From: an uncultured Ruegeria sp. | GTDB taxonomy: Bacteria > Pseudomonadota > Alphaproteobacteria > Rhodobacterales > Rhodobacteraceae | Assembly (NCBI RefSeq): GCF_947504215.1 | Contig: NZ_CANNGO010000001.1 | Coordinates: 930,001-994,000, forward strand | Reading direction: 5' to 3' | DNA length: 64,000 nt | Part shown: one piece after another, positions 19,890 to 29,648 of the stretch | How the letters are laid out: each line of letters starts with the position of its first letter | Position numbering within the stretch: position 1 is the stretch's first letter | Made by a program: the position numbers and the translations under genes | Notes under the pieces: generated by a model | Seen by the model: the letters and a program-made list of their open reading frames with translations, nothing else | The model's database searches: none | What the model was told of the DNA's origin: nothing

Positions 19890-20351
19890 TCAACTCACAC
19901 TTTCTTCTTCCAGATGTAGCTTCATCTCGATTAGAACCTGTTGCAAAAGGCTAGTTTCCCTCAACAACCGCTTGGCCTCGTTCATTGTGATGATGCCGTC
20001 TTCGATTGCCGCCTGATATTCAGTCATCAACATCGCGAATCTTTGGCTCAACGCGATGACATCCGAATTCACGCCACCTGTACGAGGGGCATCGGTATTT
20101 CGACCGTCATAAGACAGTGTGATGTTTTTCAGGTCGGCCAAGGCCGAGGTGACGTGGGGGTAAGCTGCCGCGTTTTCAAGCCGGGCCACTGCATCCACGG
20201 GCATAAATCGATCAGCATGCTCGGCATTGTCAGAATAATATCGTCCCAACGTTGCTTTGGACTTGCCCGTAATCTCACAGGCGGCCTCGATTCCGACATC
20301 TTTAACGAGTGCTTCTGTATGTTTCTTCAGATAGGCCCCGATATCTGCCAT
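19890..20351 (-). CDS. conserved hypothetical, phage CII-like putative DNA-binding protein
   Basis: MADIGAYLKKHTEALVKDVGIEAACEITGKSKATLGRYYSDNAEHADRFMPVDAVARLENAAAYPHVTSALA; helix-turn-helix-like segment plus a C-terminal coiled coil. Confidence 0.5.
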   Translation of the reverse strand: MADIGAYLKKHTEALVKDVGIEAACEITGKSKATLGRYYSDNAEHADRFMPVDAVARLENAAAYPHVTSALADLKNITLSYDGRNTDAPRTGGVNSDVIALSQRFAMLMTEYQAAIEDGIITMNEAKRLLRETSLLQQVLIEMKLHLEEESVS

Positions 20352-20706
20352 TGCTTTACCTTTGTTACCTGCGCGCGCCTTCCCGACGGTAGATACGGGG
20401 GAAAGCGTGGGGAAAATTCCCATACTCGATTCATAATTGAAATGTCATACATTGGCTATCCCTCAGATAAGCGGGGGATTTTGTGAGTGAGTGGCGGCAG
20501 TTTCTGCCGGTAAAGAGTGAACGCGAGGCAAGTTTTTTAGCTTCGCGAAGGTTTGGCCGCATGATGGCCAACGGCGTCGCTGTTGCGAGCGCGGGGGTTC
20601 CATCCCCAAGAGCTTACGCTCGGCCTCTGCAACCGCGATGGCGACGTCGCTTATCTTTGGGAATTGACGCCTTGTTCGTATGCCCGAAGCGTTTTAGACC
20701 CGCGCC

Positions 20707-21285
20707 ATGGCTAAACTGTATTTCAACTATTCCACCATGAACGCGGGCAAATCGACCGTTTTGTTGCAGGCCTCGCACAACTACCGAGAACGGGGCATGG
20801 ACACCTACCTGATGACGGCCGCCGTCGATGGGCGCGCAGGAGACGGGCGGATCGCATCGCGTATCGGGATCTCGGAACAGGCGGACAAATTTCGCCCGGA
20901 AGACGACGTGTTTTCGATGATCGAGAATCGCTTGAACCGCGGGGCAGTGGCCTGCGTGTTCATTGATGAGGCGCAGTTTCTGTCCGAAGTTCAGGCCTGG
21001 CAATTGGCACGGGCGGTGGATGACCTTAACGTGCCGGTGCTGACCTATGGGTTACGCGTAGATTTTCAGGGCAAGCTGTTTCCGGGATCTGCCGCGTTGC
21101 TGGCACTTGCAGATGAAATGCGTGAAGTCCGAACTATCTGCGAGTGCGGTCGCAAAGCCACTATGGTGATTCGCCGGGATGAAAACGGGCAGGCCATTAC
21201 CGAAGGCGCACAGGTGCAGATTGGCGGGAACGAGACGTACGTTTCGCTGTGCCGCAAACACTGGCGTGAGGCTGTGGGCGCCTAA
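20707..21285 (+). CDS. tdk: thymidine kinase
   Basis: MAKLYFNYSTMNAGKSTVLLQASHNYRERGM..ACVFIDEAQFLSEVQAWQLARAVDDLNVPVLTYGLRVDFQGKLFPGSAALLALAD. Confidence 0.98.
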   Translation: MAKLYFNYSTMNAGKSTVLLQASHNYRERGMDTYLMTAAVDGRAGDGRIASRIGISEQADKFRPEDDVFSMIENRLNRGAVACVFIDEAQFLSEVQAWQLARAVDDLNVPVLTYGLRVDFQGKLFPGSAALLALADEMREVRTICECGRKATMVIRRDENGQAITEGAQVQIGGNETYVSLCRKHWREAVGA

Positions 21286-22232
21286 ACCGGATTGGGCAAT
21301 GCACGCCCCTGGACAAACGCCGCGACATTATCCAACGCCATATGTCCCATGCTGGTGCGCACTTCTTCGGTCGCTGTGCCCAGATGAGGCAGCAGGGTCA
21401 CGTTCTCCATATCCTGCAATGAGTTTGGAACGACTGGTTCGAATTCGTAGACATCCAGGCCAGCACCGGCGATTTGCCCGGCTTGCAGACCAGATATCAA
21501 GGCGGCTTCGTCCACGACTTCTCCTCGCGCGATGTTAACCAAAATCGCCGAAGTTTTCATCGCCTCCAAAACTTGCGCATTGATCAGGTGGCGTGTGTCG
21601 GCCCCACCGGGAACCGCCACAACAAGGAAATCCACTGCAGATGCCAGCGTCAGAATATCCGGCACGAAATCCGCCGCAAAGTCGAGCTGCTTGGCGCTGC
21701 GTGCCAAATAGGCAACCCGCATGCCGAATCCGAAATGGCAGCGACGGGCAATTGCCTGACCGATTCGACCCATTCCAACGATGCCCACGCGCTTGCCGGT
21801 GACGTGATGCCCCAACATCTGAGTTGGGTGCCAGCCTTGCCAATTGCCCGAACGGACCAAACGCTCGCCCTCACCCGCGCGACGAGCGGTAGACAGCAGC
21901 AGCGTCATCGCGATGTCCGCCGTTGCATCTGTCACCGCGCCAGGCGTGTTGGTAACCTCGATTCCCACGGCCTGCGCCGCGCTGACATCGATATGGTTGT
22001 AACCGACACCGAAGTTCGCCAGCAATTTGCACTGCGGTGCGGGCACATCTTTGAAGAGCCGCTCCCCAAACTGATCCCCCAGTGTCGGGACCACCATGTC
22101 GAATTCAGACAAGGCACGTGTCATCTCGTCATGGGTTAAAGGCGTGGTTGTTTCGCGAATCTCGGCATTGAACTCCTGAATCGCGCGGGCTTCAACCGCT
22201 GGTGTCATCGGACGGGTGATCCAAAGCTTCAT
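21282..22232 (-). CDS. D-isomer specific 2-hydroxyacid dehydrogenase (glyoxylate/hydroxypyruvate reductase-like)
   Basis: FGVGYNHIDVSAAQAVGIEVTNTPGAVTDATADIAMTLLL...GKRVGIVGMGRIGQAIARR...VNIARGEVVDEAAL...GAGLDVYEFEP. Confidence 0.92.
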   Translation of the reverse strand: MKLWITRPMTPAVEARAIQEFNAEIRETTTPLTHDEMTRALSEFDMVVPTLGDQFGERLFKDVPAPQCKLLANFGVGYNHIDVSAAQAVGIEVTNTPGAVTDATADIAMTLLLSTARRAGEGERLVRSGNWQGWHPTQMLGHHVTGKRVGIVGMGRIGQAIARRCHFGFGMRVAYLARSAKQLDFAADFVPDILTLASAVDFLVVAVPGGADTRHLINAQVLEAMKTSAILVNIARGEVVDEAALISGLQAGQIAGAGLDVYEFEPVVPNSLQDMENVTLLPHLGTATEEVRTSMGHMALDNVAAFVQGRALPNPV

Positions 22233-22570
22233 CAGTGCATCCGTCCACCAATTGGAACTTTCCCATCCGGGCCGATCAGGACGATCTCGTTGTTTTCATC
22301 CGGAAGCCCCAGAACCAGAACTTCGGACATGAATTTGCCGATTTGGCGGGGGGGAAAGTTGACCACCGCCATCACTTGCTTCCCAACTAAACTGGACGGG
22401 TCGTAATGCGCGGTGATCTGGGCCGAGGTTTTGCGTTCGCCAATCCCTTCACCAAAATCAATCCACAGCTTGATCGCCGGTTTGCGGGCCTCGGGATAAG
22501 GTTCGGCGCGGATCACTTCGCCAACGCGGATATCGACTTTGAGAAAGTCGTCAAAAGATATCTCACTCAC
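22232..22570 (-). CDS. csaA: tRNA-binding protein / CsaA-like chaperone
   Basis: MSEISFDDFLKVDIRVGEVIRAEPYPEARKPAIKLWIDFGEGIGERKTSAQITAHYDPSSLVGKQVMAVVNFPPRQIGKFMSEVLVLG. Confidence 0.92.
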   Translation of the reverse strand: MSEISFDDFLKVDIRVGEVIRAEPYPEARKPAIKLWIDFGEGIGERKTSAQITAHYDPSSLVGKQVMAVVNFPPRQIGKFMSEVLVLGLPDENNEIVLIGPDGKVPIGGRMH

Positions 22571-23378
22571 GCGACAACTCCTTGGATCGATCAGTTGCGG
22601 CCTTAACAGCGCGGTGCAGAAGGTTCGGAAAACCTTCCTCCTCGTGCATCAATACTTCCAGTGCGGCATGGGTAGTGCCTTTGGGCGACGTCACATTGAC
22701 TCGCAGTTGCGACGGGTCCTCATGCGAGGCCATCGCCAACGCCCCTGCCCCGGCCACGGTGGATTTGGCTAATCGCATCGCCAACGCGTGTGGCAGGCCC
22801 TGTGCTTCACCTGCTGCGGCAAGCGTTTCGATCAGGTGAAAGACATAAGCCGGGCCAGAACCGCTGAGGCCGGTCACAGCATCCATCTGCGATTCCGAAT
22901 CCAAACGCACGGTATCGCCAATTGCTGACAGTAGGTTTTCGGCCAAATCCAGATCTGGGCCCGCCGTATGAGAGTTCCCGATCACCGCCGTAATCCCCTG
23001 GCGAATGGCAGCGGGTGTGTTCGGCATGGCGCGCACGATTGGGGTGTTATCACCCAAGACATCTTCAAACGTCGCGATAGAGGTGCCCGCGGCAACGGAA
23101 ATGAACAGGCTATCGCCACCGCCAAGTGCCTGGATCGCAGGCAAAGCGGTACCCATCATCTGCGGTTTGACAGCCACCAACACAACTGCCGGTGCTTCGG
23201 GCAACGGAGTATTGATGTTGACTCCCTGGGCCTTCAGCCACTCTGACGGGTTGGGGTCAATCACCCAAACAGAAGCGGCGGGCAAGCCGTGATCCAGCCA
23301 GCCAGCCAACATTGCGGATCCCATCTTACCGCAACCCAGAAGCACAAGCCCCTGCTCGGCGATACGCGACATGTCCAT
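22563..23378 (-). CDS. proC: pyrroline-5-carboxylate reductase
   Basis: LVLLGCGKMGSAMLAGWLDHGLP...AVKPQMM...TGLSGSGPAYVFHLIETLAAAGEAQGLPHALAMRLAKSTVAGAGALA. Confidence 0.96.
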   Translation of the reverse strand: MDMSRIAEQGLVLLGCGKMGSAMLAGWLDHGLPAASVWVIDPNPSEWLKAQGVNINTPLPEAPAVVLVAVKPQMMGTALPAIQALGGGDSLFISVAAGTSIATFEDVLGDNTPIVRAMPNTPAAIRQGITAVIGNSHTAGPDLDLAENLLSAIGDTVRLDSESQMDAVTGLSGSGPAYVFHLIETLAAAGEAQGLPHALAMRLAKSTVAGAGALAMASHEDPSQLRVNVTSPKGTTHAALEVLMHEEEGFPNLLHRAVKAATDRSKELSRE

Positions 23379-23418
23379 GATTGCCCCTTCCCTTAACTAG
23401 CCGGTTCGGGGCAAAGCT

Positions 23419-23919
23419 TTACGCGCGGCCATAGGCCTCTGCAATGGCGACTTGCATCGCGTCTTCGGGGTCGCGGTTGCCCCAGGTGACCAATTGGATC
23501 GCAGGATAGTAACGCTCAGCGCTTAGCACTGCGGCAGTGATCATCGTATCGATCTGTTCCGGGCTGGCCGTTTGGCCGCCAGCAAGAACCAGGCCGTACC
23601 GGTAAACCATAAGCTTCTGGTTCGCCCAGTACGTAAATGCCCCCGCCCAGCACTGGTCGTTCATTTTGTTTAGAAGTTTATAAAGCTCGGTTTCGCGGTC
23701 CGCGGGTGGTTCCATCTCAAAGGAACATACCATCCGCAATGTCTCGTCATAGTTAGACCAGGCCAGCGTGATCGAATATGTGCGCCACTGTCCTTCGACA
23801 GCCATTGCAATCTGATCGTCGCCGATGCGGTCAAAATCCCAGTCGTGGTGTTCGGCCAGATGTTCAACAATATCGATTGGATGAAGGTCTTCTTCGAGAA
23901 ACTGCTCGGAAAGGGCCAT
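23419..23919 (-). CDS. YbjN domain-containing protein
   Basis: LHPIDIVEHLAEHHDWDFDRIGDDQIAMAVEGQWRTYSITLAWSNYDETLRMVCSFEMEPPADRETELYKLLNKMNDQCWAGAF. Confidence 0.85.
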   Translation of the reverse strand: MALSEQFLEEDLHPIDIVEHLAEHHDWDFDRIGDDQIAMAVEGQWRTYSITLAWSNYDETLRMVCSFEMEPPADRETELYKLLNKMNDQCWAGAFTYWANQKLMVYRYGLVLAGGQTASPEQIDTMITAAVLSAERYYPAIQLVTWGNRDPEDAMQVAIAEAYGRA

Positions 23920-24242
23920 AATGCCACCTCACTCTTCTCTAGCATTTAGGGGCTGGCAGCGCCCCAGCGCTAGTTGCCTGCTCTACAAGCCGGGCTTCCC
24001 CCGTTGGCCTGTACTAAATATGGTGCGATGTGGCCGATACTCTGGCAACCCCCATTTTTGGGGATAACAGCAATAAGTTGTGGATAGCTGGCAACGCGGA
24101 TCAAAATATTGGCATTACTTGCAGCTTTGTCTTGATTAAATTCCGCAAGGCGTCAGACTACACCGCATCGCACAACCCGAGATTTGGATTGCGCGGCAAT
24201 AGTCTTGTCCGAAAAACCTGATCAATACGGAACGCGACGGCT

Positions 24243-24491
24243 TTACTTTTCCAGTTTAGCCTCAAGCGTCGCAATGCGGGCTTCCAGTGCCGAATTTTCT
24301 TCGCGCGCTTTTTGCGCCATCGCCCGAACGGCATCAAATTCTTCACGCGTTACAAAATCACGGTCAGCCAACCAACGGTCGACCATTGACTTCATTGCGT
24401 TCTCGGCCTCTTCCCGCGCGCCTTGCGCCACACCCATGGCGTTGGTCATCAGCTGAGAGACATCGTCCAGGATCTTGTTACGGGTTTGCAT
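24243..24491 (-). CDS. accessory factor UbiK family protein (BMFP domain)
   Basis: MQTRNKILDDVSQLMTNAMGVAQGAREEAENAMKSMVDRWLADRDFVTREEFDAVRAMAQKAREENSALEARIATLEAKLEK; BMFP coiled-coil signature. Confidence 0.9.
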   Translation of the reverse strand: MQTRNKILDDVSQLMTNAMGVAQGAREEAENAMKSMVDRWLADRDFVTREEFDAVRAMAQKAREENSALEARIATLEAKLEK

Positions 24492-24588
24492 GGCTTTACT
24501 CCGGTATCGCAGTTGGTCTCTATATGGGTAAAGAATGGCCCGGGCACAAGGTTGACTTGTCCCGCAAACCCCGGGCAATGAGGCGCAC

Positions 24589-25476
24589 ATGCAGGCTGTT
24601 CTGAATTTCCCCGATCTGTCGCCCGAGTTATTCTCGATCTCATTGTTCGGGATCGAGTTCGCCCTGAGGTGGTACGCACTGGCTTACATTGCCGGTATCT
24701 TGATAGCGTGGCGCATGGCCGTGAGGGTCCTAAGGCGCCCTGCCCTTTGGCCAGATGACACGCCACCAATGCGCGCTGAGCAACTAGATGACCTGATCAC
24801 CTGGATCATTCTTGGTGTCATTCTGGGCGGGCGCCTAGGCTTTGTGCTGTTTTACCAACCGGCCTATTATCTTTCGAACCCCTTGGACATTTTGAAAGTT
24901 TGGCAAGGCGGCATGGCTTTTCATGGCGGGTTGTTGGGTGTCGTCATTGCCTCGTTCCTGTACTCTCGCCGCCACAACATTCCGACGCTTTCATTGGGCG
25001 ATCTTGTCGCCTTTACTGTGCCGCCTGGGCTGCTGCTAGGCCGTTTGGCCAATTTCGTTAACGCCGAGCTTTGGGGCAGACCAAGCGAGCTACCCTGGGC
25101 AGTGATCTTCCCGGGCATAGCCGCGCAGGAATGCCCTGACGTTGTTGTGGGCATGTGCGCCCGGCACCCCTCACAGCTGTACGAAGCAGCACTGGAAGGC
25201 GTGCTGCTGGGTGCCCTGCTCCTGGTTCTGGTCTATCGCAGCAGAGCCTTCCGTAAGCCCGGTCTGATCATGGGTGTGTTTCTTGCCGGCTACGGCGCGT
25301 CGCGGTTCATTGTCGAGTTCTTCCGCCAACCGGATGCGCAATTCGTCTCACCAGGAAACCCCTTGGGGCTGGCGTGGCATGTCAGTGGCTACGGCCTGAC
25401 CATGGGCCAGTTGCTGTCACTGCCTATGATCGCGCTTGGTCTTTGGTTTGCATTGCGCCCACGCCAGAAAACATGA
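24589..25476 (+). CDS. lgt: prolipoprotein diacylglyceryl transferase
   Basis: [74 protein letters not shown]. Confidence 0.97.
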   Translation: MQAVLNFPDLSPELFSISLFGIEFALRWYALAYIAGILIAWRMAVRVLRRPALWPDDTPPMRAEQLDDLITWIILGVILGGRLGFVLFYQPAYYLSNPLDILKVWQGGMAFHGGLLGVVIASFLYSRRHNIPTLSLGDLVAFTVPPGLLLGRLANFVNAELWGRPSELPWAVIFPGIAAQECPDVVVGMCARHPSQLYEAALEGVLLGALLLVLVYRSRAFRKPGLIMGVFLAGYGASRFIVEFFRQPDAQFVSPGNPLGLAWHVSGYGLTMGQLLSLPMIALGLWFALRPRQKT

Positions 25477-26540
25477 GCCTATTGGACCATCTTACTACGC
25501 GCATTCTTCAGGATGGCCCGATAAGCGTGGCCGCCTACATGACCGAGTGCTTGCTGCATCCAACGCTGGGCTATTACACCACACGCGACCCGCTTGGCCC
25601 GCAGGGCGACTTTACCACCTCTCCTGAAATCAGTCAGATGTTCGGTGAGGTGATTGGATTGTGCCTGGCGCAAAGCTGGATGGATCAGGGGCAACCCTCT
25701 CGGTTTATACTTGGTGAGCTTGGTCCGGGGCGCGGCACCCTGATGGCGGATATCTTGCACGCAACACGGCGCGTGCCCGGATTCCATCAGGCGGCAAAGG
25801 TAGTACTGCTGGAAGTGTCGCCTGAACTAAAGAAAAAGCAAGCCGAAACCCTTCGTGAATACGCACCGGAATGGGTGGGCAACATCGCTGAGTTTCCGGA
25901 TCTGCCATTGTACTTGGTCGCTAACGAATTCTTTGACGCCTTACCGATCCGACAGTTTTTAAGGGATGGCGACAGCTGGTGTGAACGGTTGGTCGGCGTG
26001 TCAGCGGGCTCGCTAACGTTCGGCTTGGGTCCTCGCACAGAACAGTCCGGGCTCAAGCACAGGATGGATGACACGACGGATGCAGATCTGGTCGAGCTAT
26101 GTTCGGCCGCAACTCCTATTCTGACGACGGTCGCCCAAAAAATCGCGACATGTGGCGGGTCAGCTCTGATTGTGGACTACGGTGATTGGCGCTCTCTGGG
26201 CGATACATTGCAAGCGATGCAAAACCATAAACATTCGGACCCGCTGGAAAACCCGGGCCAGGCTGATTTGACGTCACATGTCGACTTTGAAGCTTTGGCC
26301 GGAGCCGCCCGGGCAGCAGGGTGTGCATACACGCGTCTGACGCCGCAGGGTGTGTTTTTGGAACGGTTGGGTATCACGGCAAGGGCCCAGACATTGGCCA
26401 ATTCGCTAGAGGGATCTGAGCTGGAAGGGTTGATTGCCGCACATCGCAGGTTGACGCACCCCGAGGAAATGGGAAACCTGTTTAAAGTGCTGGGCCTGTA
26501 TCCGGCACAATCGGCGCCACCACCGGGACTGGACTCATGA
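25473..26540 (+). CDS. class I SAM-dependent methyltransferase, MidA/NDUFAF7 family
   Basis: [69 protein letters not shown]...[16 protein letters not shown]. Confidence 0.92.
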   Translation: MSLLDHLTTRILQDGPISVAAYMTECLLHPTLGYYTTRDPLGPQGDFTTSPEISQMFGEVIGLCLAQSWMDQGQPSRFILGELGPGRGTLMADILHATRRVPGFHQAAKVVLLEVSPELKKKQAETLREYAPEWVGNIAEFPDLPLYLVANEFFDALPIRQFLRDGDSWCERLVGVSAGSLTFGLGPRTEQSGLKHRMDDTTDADLVELCSAATPILTTVAQKIATCGGSALIVDYGDWRSLGDTLQAMQNHKHSDPLENPGQADLTSHVDFEALAGAARAAGCAYTRLTPQGVFLERLGITARAQTLANSLEGSELEGLIAAHRRLTHPEEMGNLFKVLGLYPAQSAPPPGLDS

Positions 26541-27295
26541 CACTGGAAATCTTGACATCAGATATTCTGTCCCCTGTTCGCCATGGTTTCTTTAGCCGTC
26601 GTGGCGGTGCGTCTTCCGGGATATTCTCAGGTTTGAATTGCGGCCATGGATCATCTGACCAGACCGAGGCCGTGGCGCTGAACCGCCGCAGGGTTGCCGA
26701 CGCAATGGAAGTGACGCCCGATGCGTTGATCGGCGTGCATCAGGTGCATTCTCCCACCGCCTTGACGGTCGAAGGACCTCAGAACGGCGAAAAACCCAGG
26801 GCGGATGCGATAGTGACGGCGACCCCTGGGCTGGCCCTGACAATCCTGACAGCCGATTGCCAACCGGTCCTTTTTGCCGATCGCGAAGCTCAGGTAATAG
26901 GAGCGGCCCACGCGGGCTGGCGTGGTGCTTTGGACGGGGTGCTTGAGACCACTTTGGACGCCATGGAAGCACTAGGTGCCAAACGGGAGAACACCTGCGC
27001 GGTCATCGGGCCAACCATCTCGCAACGGGCCTACGAAGTTGGCCCGGGCTTCATGGACGAGTTCATTGCCGAGTCACCAGACAACACCCGTTTTTTTGCA
27101 AATGGCCAGGATGATAGGCTGCAATTCGACCTTCCTGCATTTGGCCTTCACAGGCTTCGCCAAGCGGGAATCGGTCAGGCTGAATGGACAAGACACTGCA
27201 CTTATTCAGACCCTGAACGGTTTTATTCTTATCGCCGTTCAACCCACGCGAAAGAAGCGGATTATGGCCGCCTGATTTCCGTCATTAAATTATAG
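26537..27295 (+). CDS. pgeF: peptidoglycan editing factor PgeF (laccase-domain/YfiH family)
   Basis: VRHGFFSRRGGASSGIFSGLNCGHGSSD..TADCQPVLFAD..VIGAAHAGWRGALDGVLETT. Confidence 0.94.
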   Translation: MTLEILTSDILSPVRHGFFSRRGGASSGIFSGLNCGHGSSDQTEAVALNRRRVADAMEVTPDALIGVHQVHSPTALTVEGPQNGEKPRADAIVTATPGLALTILTADCQPVLFADREAQVIGAAHAGWRGALDGVLETTLDAMEALGAKRENTCAVIGPTISQRAYEVGPGFMDEFIAESPDNTRFFANGQDDRLQFDLPAFGLHRLRQAGIGQAEWTRHCTYSDPERFYSYRRSTHAKEADYGRLISVIKL

Positions 27296-27566
27296 AAGTT
27301 GCCGAAAATAAGGCAGGCTTGCCACCTTTCCGCCATATTTATTGTGTCTATCTTATTAAGAATCGTATTGAATTTTTGCCAGTAGATCAGACGTTATCTG
27401 ACGATCCGACCTTTGAAATCTGGCATCCAAAATAAGAAGGACTGCCATACTTCATTTTCTGCCTGCATATCATCCAGCTAAAGCCTTATCGCTGCCTCAA
27501 ATGGGCATGACAGTAGGTTAATACGGAATTCGGGGCATCAGACCCCAAGCAGAGCAGGATCAGGGA

Positions 27567-27695
27567 ATGAAAACGAAATCTCGCTTTCTCAGCGCAGTGG
27601 TCGCGGCCACGCGGGACCAGAATTTGGAAATGCCTTGGAAACGGGTTTCAAGCCATTCTGTCAGGGTCGCACGCCGTTTGGCCGCACGACGCTGA
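27567..27695 (+). CDS. possible small basic ORF (42 aa)
   Basis: ATG at 27567 preceded by an AGGATCAGGGA purine-rich stretch; MKTKSRFLSAVVAATRDQNLEMPWKRVSSHSVRVARRLAARR*. Confidence 0.35.
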   Translation: MKTKSRFLSAVVAATRDQNLEMPWKRVSSHSVRVARRLAARR

Positions 27696-28021
27696 AGTAG
27701 GAAACCTGAGGGGCCAAGCTGCCGGCCCTGACGGAGAGAACGCGCATCGGAAATTGCTCCGGTCCGATGCGTAACAGGTCGCGATCAACTCCGCGGCATG
27801 TTTTTGGAGTGTGTGTGTAGGCAATTGTGGCCTGCAAAGTACGAGTTTGTCTGGGGGGTCACTATGTTGACCAAAGGAACGCGAAATTGCATCGCTGTGC
27901 CGCGCTATATTGGCCGGGGCACGGGTCTTACCCGCTTGTTTCAAGACAAAGAACCTATCTGCCAGGCAGGCCTGTATGGGGTACGCCGCGCCTGACGGAA
28001 TTTTGAAGGGAACGGAATATT

Positions 28022-28804
28022 ATGACTATTCCAAATTCACTGGCCAGCCCGGCCAGCCACGCTGTTAAAACATCTGCATTACTGAGAGAGGCGCCACGAC
28101 CAGCCACAACGCAGAAGGCACAGCTGCGGCGCTATGAGGTCAGCTGCTTGATGAAAAACGGCGATGTTTCGCAAATGCGCCATATCGCGCCCGCCTTGCC
28201 AATGTTCGAGGATGCATTCTGTGCATTTTCGCGAGGATCTCTGGTGGAAACGGAGCTGGGGCCGGTTGCGATTGAAGATCTGATGCCTGGCGACAGTGTC
28301 CTGACTCAGGACGGCACTTCGCAAAAGGTGCTGTGGAAGGGGTCGGTCACTTTGATCCCTGGGCGCGAGGATTCTCGTGGCCGTACACGACCGCTAACAC
28401 GAATCATGGCAGATACGTTCGGAATGCAAAAGCCGTTGTCTGGCGTGATCGCCGGTCCTGCTGCGCGACTGCTGGGAACGCCTGCGCACCTGCGGCATAT
28501 CCATGGAAACGAGGCTATCCTGACACCTGTGTCCGAATTTCAGGATGGGATGGGCGTTGTCGAAACAATGCCGCCAACACCGGTCGAATTGTTTCACATT
28601 TGCCTGGAAAAGCACAGCGTTATACGGGTGGATGGTTTACAATTTGAAACCTATCACCCAGGTATTAATGCAGTTCGGATGATCAGCCATTCACTTCGGT
28701 CGATCTATCTGAACCTGTTCGCGCATATTGAGTCACTGAACGATTTTGGCCCGCTTTTGATACCACGCGCCGGAGATGGAGAGGTGGACGCAATATCTGC
28801 GTAA
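28022..28804 (+). CDS. Hint domain-containing protein
   Basis: FCAFSRGSLVETELGPVAIEDLMPGDSVLTQDGTSQKVLWKGSVTLIPGRE, Hint-like fold core as found in Rhodobacterales Hint/RTX proteins. Confidence 0.85.
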   Translation: MTIPNSLASPASHAVKTSALLREAPRPATTQKAQLRRYEVSCLMKNGDVSQMRHIAPALPMFEDAFCAFSRGSLVETELGPVAIEDLMPGDSVLTQDGTSQKVLWKGSVTLIPGREDSRGRTRPLTRIMADTFGMQKPLSGVIAGPAARLLGTPAHLRHIHGNEAILTPVSEFQDGMGVVETMPPTPVELFHICLEKHSVIRVDGLQFETYHPGINAVRMISHSLRSIYLNLFAHIESLNDFGPLLIPRAGDGEVDAISA

Positions 28805-28922
28805 GTTGTTAACGATTACTGCAAGTGTGGGGGCATCATGCAGCTATTACTAACCTGGATCATATCATTGGCGGTTGTCGCTATTCTTCCGCCTTGCGAG
28901 GCACATTCAAAGCGCATGCGGT

Positions 28923-29426
28923 TTACGCCGTCCGGTTCATTCGTTCTTCCAGAACGTCGAACGGCACGCCGGGCTCGTCTTTTGCGCCGCGGATAACAAG
29001 CGAAGTCTTAACGCTGGCCACGTTTGGCGTGGTCAGCAGCTCGCCTGTCAGAAACTGTTGAAAACTGCTGAGATCAGGCGCAACGCATTTCAGAATGAAG
29101 TCGACCTCGCCGTTCAGCATATGACATTCCCGGACCAGGGGCCACTCGCGGCAGCGGTCTTCGAAGGCACGCAGTTCTGTCTCGGCCTGACTGTCCAGCC
29201 CGACCATCGCAAAGACCTGAACTTCGAACCCCAGCTCTCGCGAATTCACTTCGGCATGATATCCGGTGATATAACCGGATTCTTCAAGAGTACGAACACG
29301 TCGCAAGCATGGTGGGGCCGAGATTCCGACGCGTTTGGCCAATTCGACGTTGGTCATACGACCGTCCGCCTGCAATTCCGCCAGAATCTTGCGGTCGATT
29401 TCATCCAGCCGAGTCGTGACCATCAA
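28923..29426 (-). CDS. Lrp/AsnC family transcriptional regulator
   Basis: LDEIDRKILAELQADGRMTNVELAKRVGISAPPCLRRVRTLEESGYITGYHAEVN, Lrp HTH plus RAM domain. Confidence 0.96.
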   Translation of the reverse strand: MMVTTRLDEIDRKILAELQADGRMTNVELAKRVGISAPPCLRRVRTLEESGYITGYHAEVNSRELGFEVQVFAMVGLDSQAETELRAFEDRCREWPLVRECHMLNGEVDFILKCVAPDLSSFQQFLTGELLTTPNVASVKTSLVIRGAKDEPGVPFDVLEERMNRTA

Positions 29427-29648
29427 ATGCTCCTGATTTTTCGGTTCTTATATCAGCACCCCGCCTATGCGCAATAATGTTTCGCATCTGCGCAATTTTC
29501 TTTGTTTTCAAAACGCTCGATTTTGTGACCCCATTCCCCAGCTGCATATCTGATGTTGCGCAGGAAGGGGCTTTAAGCCCTGCGCGACCGCCGTTATATC
29601 GGTGCGACGGGCAAATGGCCCAATTCAGCCAGTTCGAGCGGGGGTACC

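Noticed and set aside
28838-28995. ORF MQLLLTWIISLAVVAILPPCEAHSKRMRF... with a signal-like N-terminus
   Set aside because: Most of it overlaps the 3' end of the lrp gene antisense; insufficient evidence for a real secreted peptide.
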